The notes under the pieces were generated by a model that was not told where the DNA came from, did no database searches, and saw only the letters and a list, made by a program, of their open reading frames with translations. Shown piece after piece: positions 61,647 to 64,000 of a stretch of 64,000 nucleotides of DNA. The stretch spans positions 310,001 through 374,000 of the forward strand of contig NZ_AOLP01000001.1 in NCBI RefSeq assembly GCF_000337795.1, written 5' to 3'. Source of the stretch: Haloferax denitrificans ATCC 35960. GTDB lineage: Archaea > Halobacteriota > Halobacteria > Halobacteriales > Haloferacaceae. Position 1 is the first letter of the stretch, and each line of letters starts with the position of its first letter. The translations under genes and the position numbers were made by a program.

Positions 61647-62891
61647 ATGGACCTTCGCGACTTCGTGGACGCACTCCTCCGGTTCGAGAGCGTCGCCCGC
61701 GCCGAAGCACCGGCTCAACAGTGGGTCAAAAACCGCCTGCACGACTTCGGGTTCGAGACCTACGAGTGGACCGCCGACCCGGAGCGACTGGCCGAACACC
61801 CGTCGTTCCCGGACGACCCCGACGACATCGACACCGCGGACCGGCCGAGCGTCGCCGGCGCGGTCGAGTTCGGCGACCCCGGCGCGGGACCGACGCTCGT
61901 CCTCAACGGCCACGTCGACGTGGTTCCCGCCGACAGGGAACTGTGGTCCCACGACCCGTTTTTACCCGACTGGGACGACGACGCGGGCACCGTCAGCGCC
62001 CGCGGCGCGGCCGACATGAAAGCGGGGCTCGCGGCGTGCGTCTTCGCGGCGCTCGACCTCCGCGACGCCGTCGAGGCTGGCGACCTCGCCCTCGACGGGC
62101 GGGTCGTCGTCGAGAGCGTCGCCGGCGAGGAAGACGGGGGTATCGGGGCCGCGGCGGCCGCGCTCGACAACCCCTATCCGTTCGAGCGGGACGCCGCGCT
62201 CGTCGCCGAGCCGACGCGGCTCAAGCCGGTCGTCGCCACCGAGGGGTCGGTGATGAAGCGACTCCACCTGACCGGGCGGACGGCGCACGCGGCCTCGCGG
62301 TGGCGCGGGGTCGACGTCATCGAGAAGTTCGAGGCGATTCGGGAGGCGTTTTTCGACCTCGAAGCGGAGCGGACCGACGCGGTCTCCCACCCGCGTTTCG
62401 ACTACCCGATACCGTGGCCGGTCTGCGTCGGCCGCGTCGAGGCGGGGTCGTGGGCGTCGAGCGTCGCGGGGACGCTCACCGCGGAGTGGCGACTCGGCGT
62501 CGCGCCGGGCGAGACGGTCGCCGAGGTCGAAGCCGCGTTCGAGGAGCGACTGGCGCGCGTCGTCGCCGACGACGAGTGGCTGTCGGCGCACCCGCCGGCG
62601 TTCGAGCGGTTTTCGGTGCAGTTCGAACCGGCGGAAATCGACGCCGACGAGCCGGTCGTGGAAGCGTTGCGGGCGGCGCTTCGGGCCGACGGCCGCGACG
62701 ACGACCCGGTCGGCGCGACCTACGGCGCGGACTCGCGGCACTACGTGGAAGCGGGCATTCCGACGGTGCTGTTCGGACCCGGCGACATCGACAACGCGCA
62801 CTTTCCGGACGAGACCGTCGAGTGGGCGGAAGTCGAGGTGGCGCGGGACGTGATTGGCGAGACGGCGACGCGGTTCCTTCAGTCGAGGTAG
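61647..62891 (+). CDS. M20-family peptidase/deacylase (ArgE/DapE-like)
   Basis: A 414-aa zinc hydrolase. Ligands are visible in VLNGHVDVVPADR (His, Asp), SARGAADMKAGLAA (bridging Asp), SVAGEEDGGIGAAAA (Glu-Glu) and the C-terminal DIDNAHFPDE (His). A dimerisation domain lies between residues about 200 and 320. The substrate may be an N-acyl amino acid or dipeptide. Its 3' end overlaps the convergent downstream gene by 13 bases. Confidence 0.88.
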   Translation: MDLRDFVDALLRFESVARAEAPAQQWVKNRLHDFGFETYEWTADPERLAEHPSFPDDPDDIDTADRPSVAGAVEFGDPGAGPTLVLNGHVDVVPADRELWSHDPFLPDWDDDAGTVSARGAADMKAGLAACVFAALDLRDAVEAGDLALDGRVVVESVAGEEDGGIGAAAAALDNPYPFERDAALVAEPTRLKPVVATEGSVMKRLHLTGRTAHAASRWRGVDVIEKFEAIREAFFDLEAERTDAVSHPRFDYPIPWPVCVGRVEAGSWASSVAGTLTAEWRLGVAPGETVAEVEAAFEERLARVVADDEWLSAHPPAFERFSVQFEPAEIDADEPVVEALRAALRADGRDDDPVGATYGADSRHYVEAGIPTVLFGPGDIDNAHFPDETVEWAEVEVARDVIGETATRFLQSR

Positions 62892-63553
62892 TCGTCGAGG
62901 GCGTCGGCGACCACGTCGCCGGGGGGCGCGTCTTCGAGCGAGGCGCGGCGGCGGAGTTCGAGGTAGACGTCGGCCGGGAGCGTCACGTCGAGCGTGCCGA
63001 TATCGACGCCGTGGTCGGCGAGGGCGTCAACGGCCGGCTTGCCGTCGTTGACCTCGCTGGCGAGGCGGCGGACCTCGCGGACGGTCAGTCCGGCGTCGAG
63101 CGTCGCCCACGCGAGGTGGAGCCGGGCGTCGCCGGAGACGCGGGCGATGTGCTTGGCGGCCGTGGGGGCGATGCGGCCGCGAGCGACGTGCCGGCGGACC
63201 GACTGCGGGAGGTCGTGGACGCGGGCCCACTTGCGAATGAAAGAGACGGACACGTCGCCGCCGGCGCGCTCGGCGGCGCGCTTGTAGGAGCCGACGCCGC
63301 GGACGAGCGCGGCGCAGGCGGCCGCGCCGCGGAGCATGAACACGTGGTCGTCGTCGCCGGCGGTGGATTCGGCGAACGAGCGAACCGTTCTGGCGGCCTC
63401 GGCGAGGCTGTCGGGGTCAGTGGGGTCGAAGCCGACGGCCTCGCGGGCGCGGTCGCCCGTGACGGCGGGGTCGCCGCGGACGACGGGTTCACCGACCGGT
63501 TCGCGTCGGTCGGCCGGAACCTCGGTCGTTCGTCGGCGTTCGTCGTTCGTCAT
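62879..63553 (-). CDS. ParB/KorB-like HTH protein of haloarchaeal type
   Basis: A 224-aa protein. After a low-complexity N-terminus, residues about 105-175 read FIRKWARVHDLPQSVRRHVARGRIAPTAAKHIARV, the helix-turn-helix pattern of ParB/KorB DNA-binding domains. A C-terminal part ending DVYLELRRRASLEDAPPGDVVADALDDYL looks like a ribbon-helix-helix. It lacks the ParB nucleotide-binding box. A chromosomal regulator is more likely than a partition protein. Confidence 0.7.
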   Translation of the reverse strand: MTNDERRRTTEVPADRREPVGEPVVRGDPAVTGDRAREAVGFDPTDPDSLAEAARTVRSFAESTAGDDDHVFMLRGAAACAALVRGVGSYKRAAERAGGDVSVSFIRKWARVHDLPQSVRRHVARGRIAPTAAKHIARVSGDARLHLAWATLDAGLTVREVRRLASEVNDGKPAVDALADHGVDIGTLDVTLPADVYLELRRRASLEDAPPGDVVADALDDYLD

Positions 63554-63669
63554 CTACGAATCGGTAACGCGTTGGGGCTTAAAAACGTCTCCCCGAGAGG
63601 CGAGATTCGCGCGAGAGCGGTCGGTCAACGGGGTTCGGACGGGTGGGAGTTCCGGCGGTCGGGGGCGAG

Positions 63670-63828
63670 TTACTCCTCGCGGGACTCAGAGAGGTGCGAC
63701 CAGATTTCGGTACAGCCCGCGCCGTCTTCGAGGTCCTTGAGGTGGGCCGCGGGGTCTTCGTCCTCCACCTCGGGGTCGGCCTCGGCGTCGCGGTCGCGTT
63801 CGGGTTCGAGTTCTGCCTCGCCGGTCAT
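63670..63828 (-). CDS. 52-aa acidic protein
   Basis: Begins MTGEAELEPERDRDAEADPE and ends GCTEIWSHLSESREE. Strongly acidic, with one Cys. Coupled by an ATGA overlap to the 29-aa gene upstream, so the pair forms a micro-operon. Function unknown. Confidence 0.6.
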   Translation of the reverse strand: MTGEAELEPERDRDAEADPEVEDEDPAAHLKDLEDGAGCTEIWSHLSESREE

Positions 63829-63914
63829 GCGTCTCCCTCCGTGGACTGTTCGAACAGCTCTGGGGCGACGTCGGCGGAGGCGTGTTGTCGGACGGCGGTG
63901 CGGTGGTCACTCAT
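63825..63914 (-). CDS. 29-aa protein
   Basis: Begins MSDHRTAVRQHASADVAPEL. It ends in an ATGA overlap with the 52-aa gene. On the minus strand a CTTATG element lies about 27 bases before the ATG, as for leaderless transcripts. The pairing and promoter are the only support. Confidence 0.45.
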   Translation of the reverse strand: MSDHRTAVRQHASADVAPELFEQSTEGDA

Positions 63915-64000
63915 CACCACCACGTATCGGCCGGACCCGCATAAGGGAATCCGCACCTGTAATGTGTACCCCCACTCCCGGCTACCGGAACGGGTTGCCC

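Noticed and set aside
63085..63492. Alternative frames within the ParB/KorB-like gene
   Set aside because: Ser/Pro/Ala/Arg-rich shadow products typical of +1 frames in GC-rich DNA.

Overview
The window is about 64 kb of GC-rich chromosome from a halophilic euryarchaeon, almost certainly Haloferax and very close to H. volcanii. The proteins are acidic, promoters are archaeal TATA boxes about 27 bases before leaderless start codons, exported proteins carry twin-arginine signals, and several genes are haloarchaeal signatures: a Kae1-Bud32 fusion, PitA, and a MobB-MoaE fusion whose two SAMP1-acceptor lysines fall at residues 240 and 247. These identifications come from reading the translations, not from database searches.

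Layout. 1-7.2 kb: assimilatory nitrate reductase (minus), an AAA ATPase, an MBL hydrolase, small membrane proteins, a DUF5787-like protein and a lipoprotein. 7.4-12.5 kb: a compact information-processing cluster (aIF2-gamma, PIN protein, RpoE1, Spt4, dephospho-CoA kinase, S24e, Kae1-Bud32). 12.5-15 kb: ITPase, ACT protein and several very small genes. 15.1-17.8 kb: a tungstate/molybdate ABC importer (tupABC). 18-25 kb: TrkA, membrane proteins, methyltransferase, MFS carrier, a secreted pectinesterase, tRNA-Thr and an enoyl-CoA hydratase. 25-30 kb: NadE, tRNA-Gly in a hairpin- and repeat-rich region, small genes, an unusual RHH-acyltransferase fusion and an aldo-keto reductase. 30-38 kb: exported PhoX-type phosphatase, PitA, an M50 protease and a LURP-one protein. 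38-42 kb: LysS-PyrH and MoaE. 42-50 kb: a second M50 protease, ThiL, a UPF0104 membrane protein, S19e, a PDCD5-like protein, a PP-loop ATPase, an EamA transporter and HisS. 50-57 kb: stress proteins, TruA, peptidases. 57-61 kb: a complete fixABCX electron-transfer operon. 61-64 kb: an intron-containing tRNA-Lys, an M20 peptidase, a ParB/KorB-like protein and a two-gene micro-operon.

Functional links. Molybdenum/tungsten runs through the window: a molybdopterin nitrate reductase, a tungstate/molybdate importer and the large subunit of molybdopterin synthase. The 7.4-12.5 kb cluster joins initiation, transcription, a ribosomal protein and tRNA t6A modification. FixABCX probably passes electrons from NADH-type donors or acyl-CoA dehydrogenases to quinone and ferredoxin.

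I found no CRISPR array, transposase, integrase or recognisable defence island. The most unusual material is non-coding: a family of hairpins with variable stems and a near-mirror-symmetric loop; duplicated ends of tRNA-Gly and tRNA-Lys next to the intact genes; a duplicated 3' end of pitA; and a tRNA-Lys(UUU) whose 34-nt intron folds into a textbook bulge-helix-bulge.
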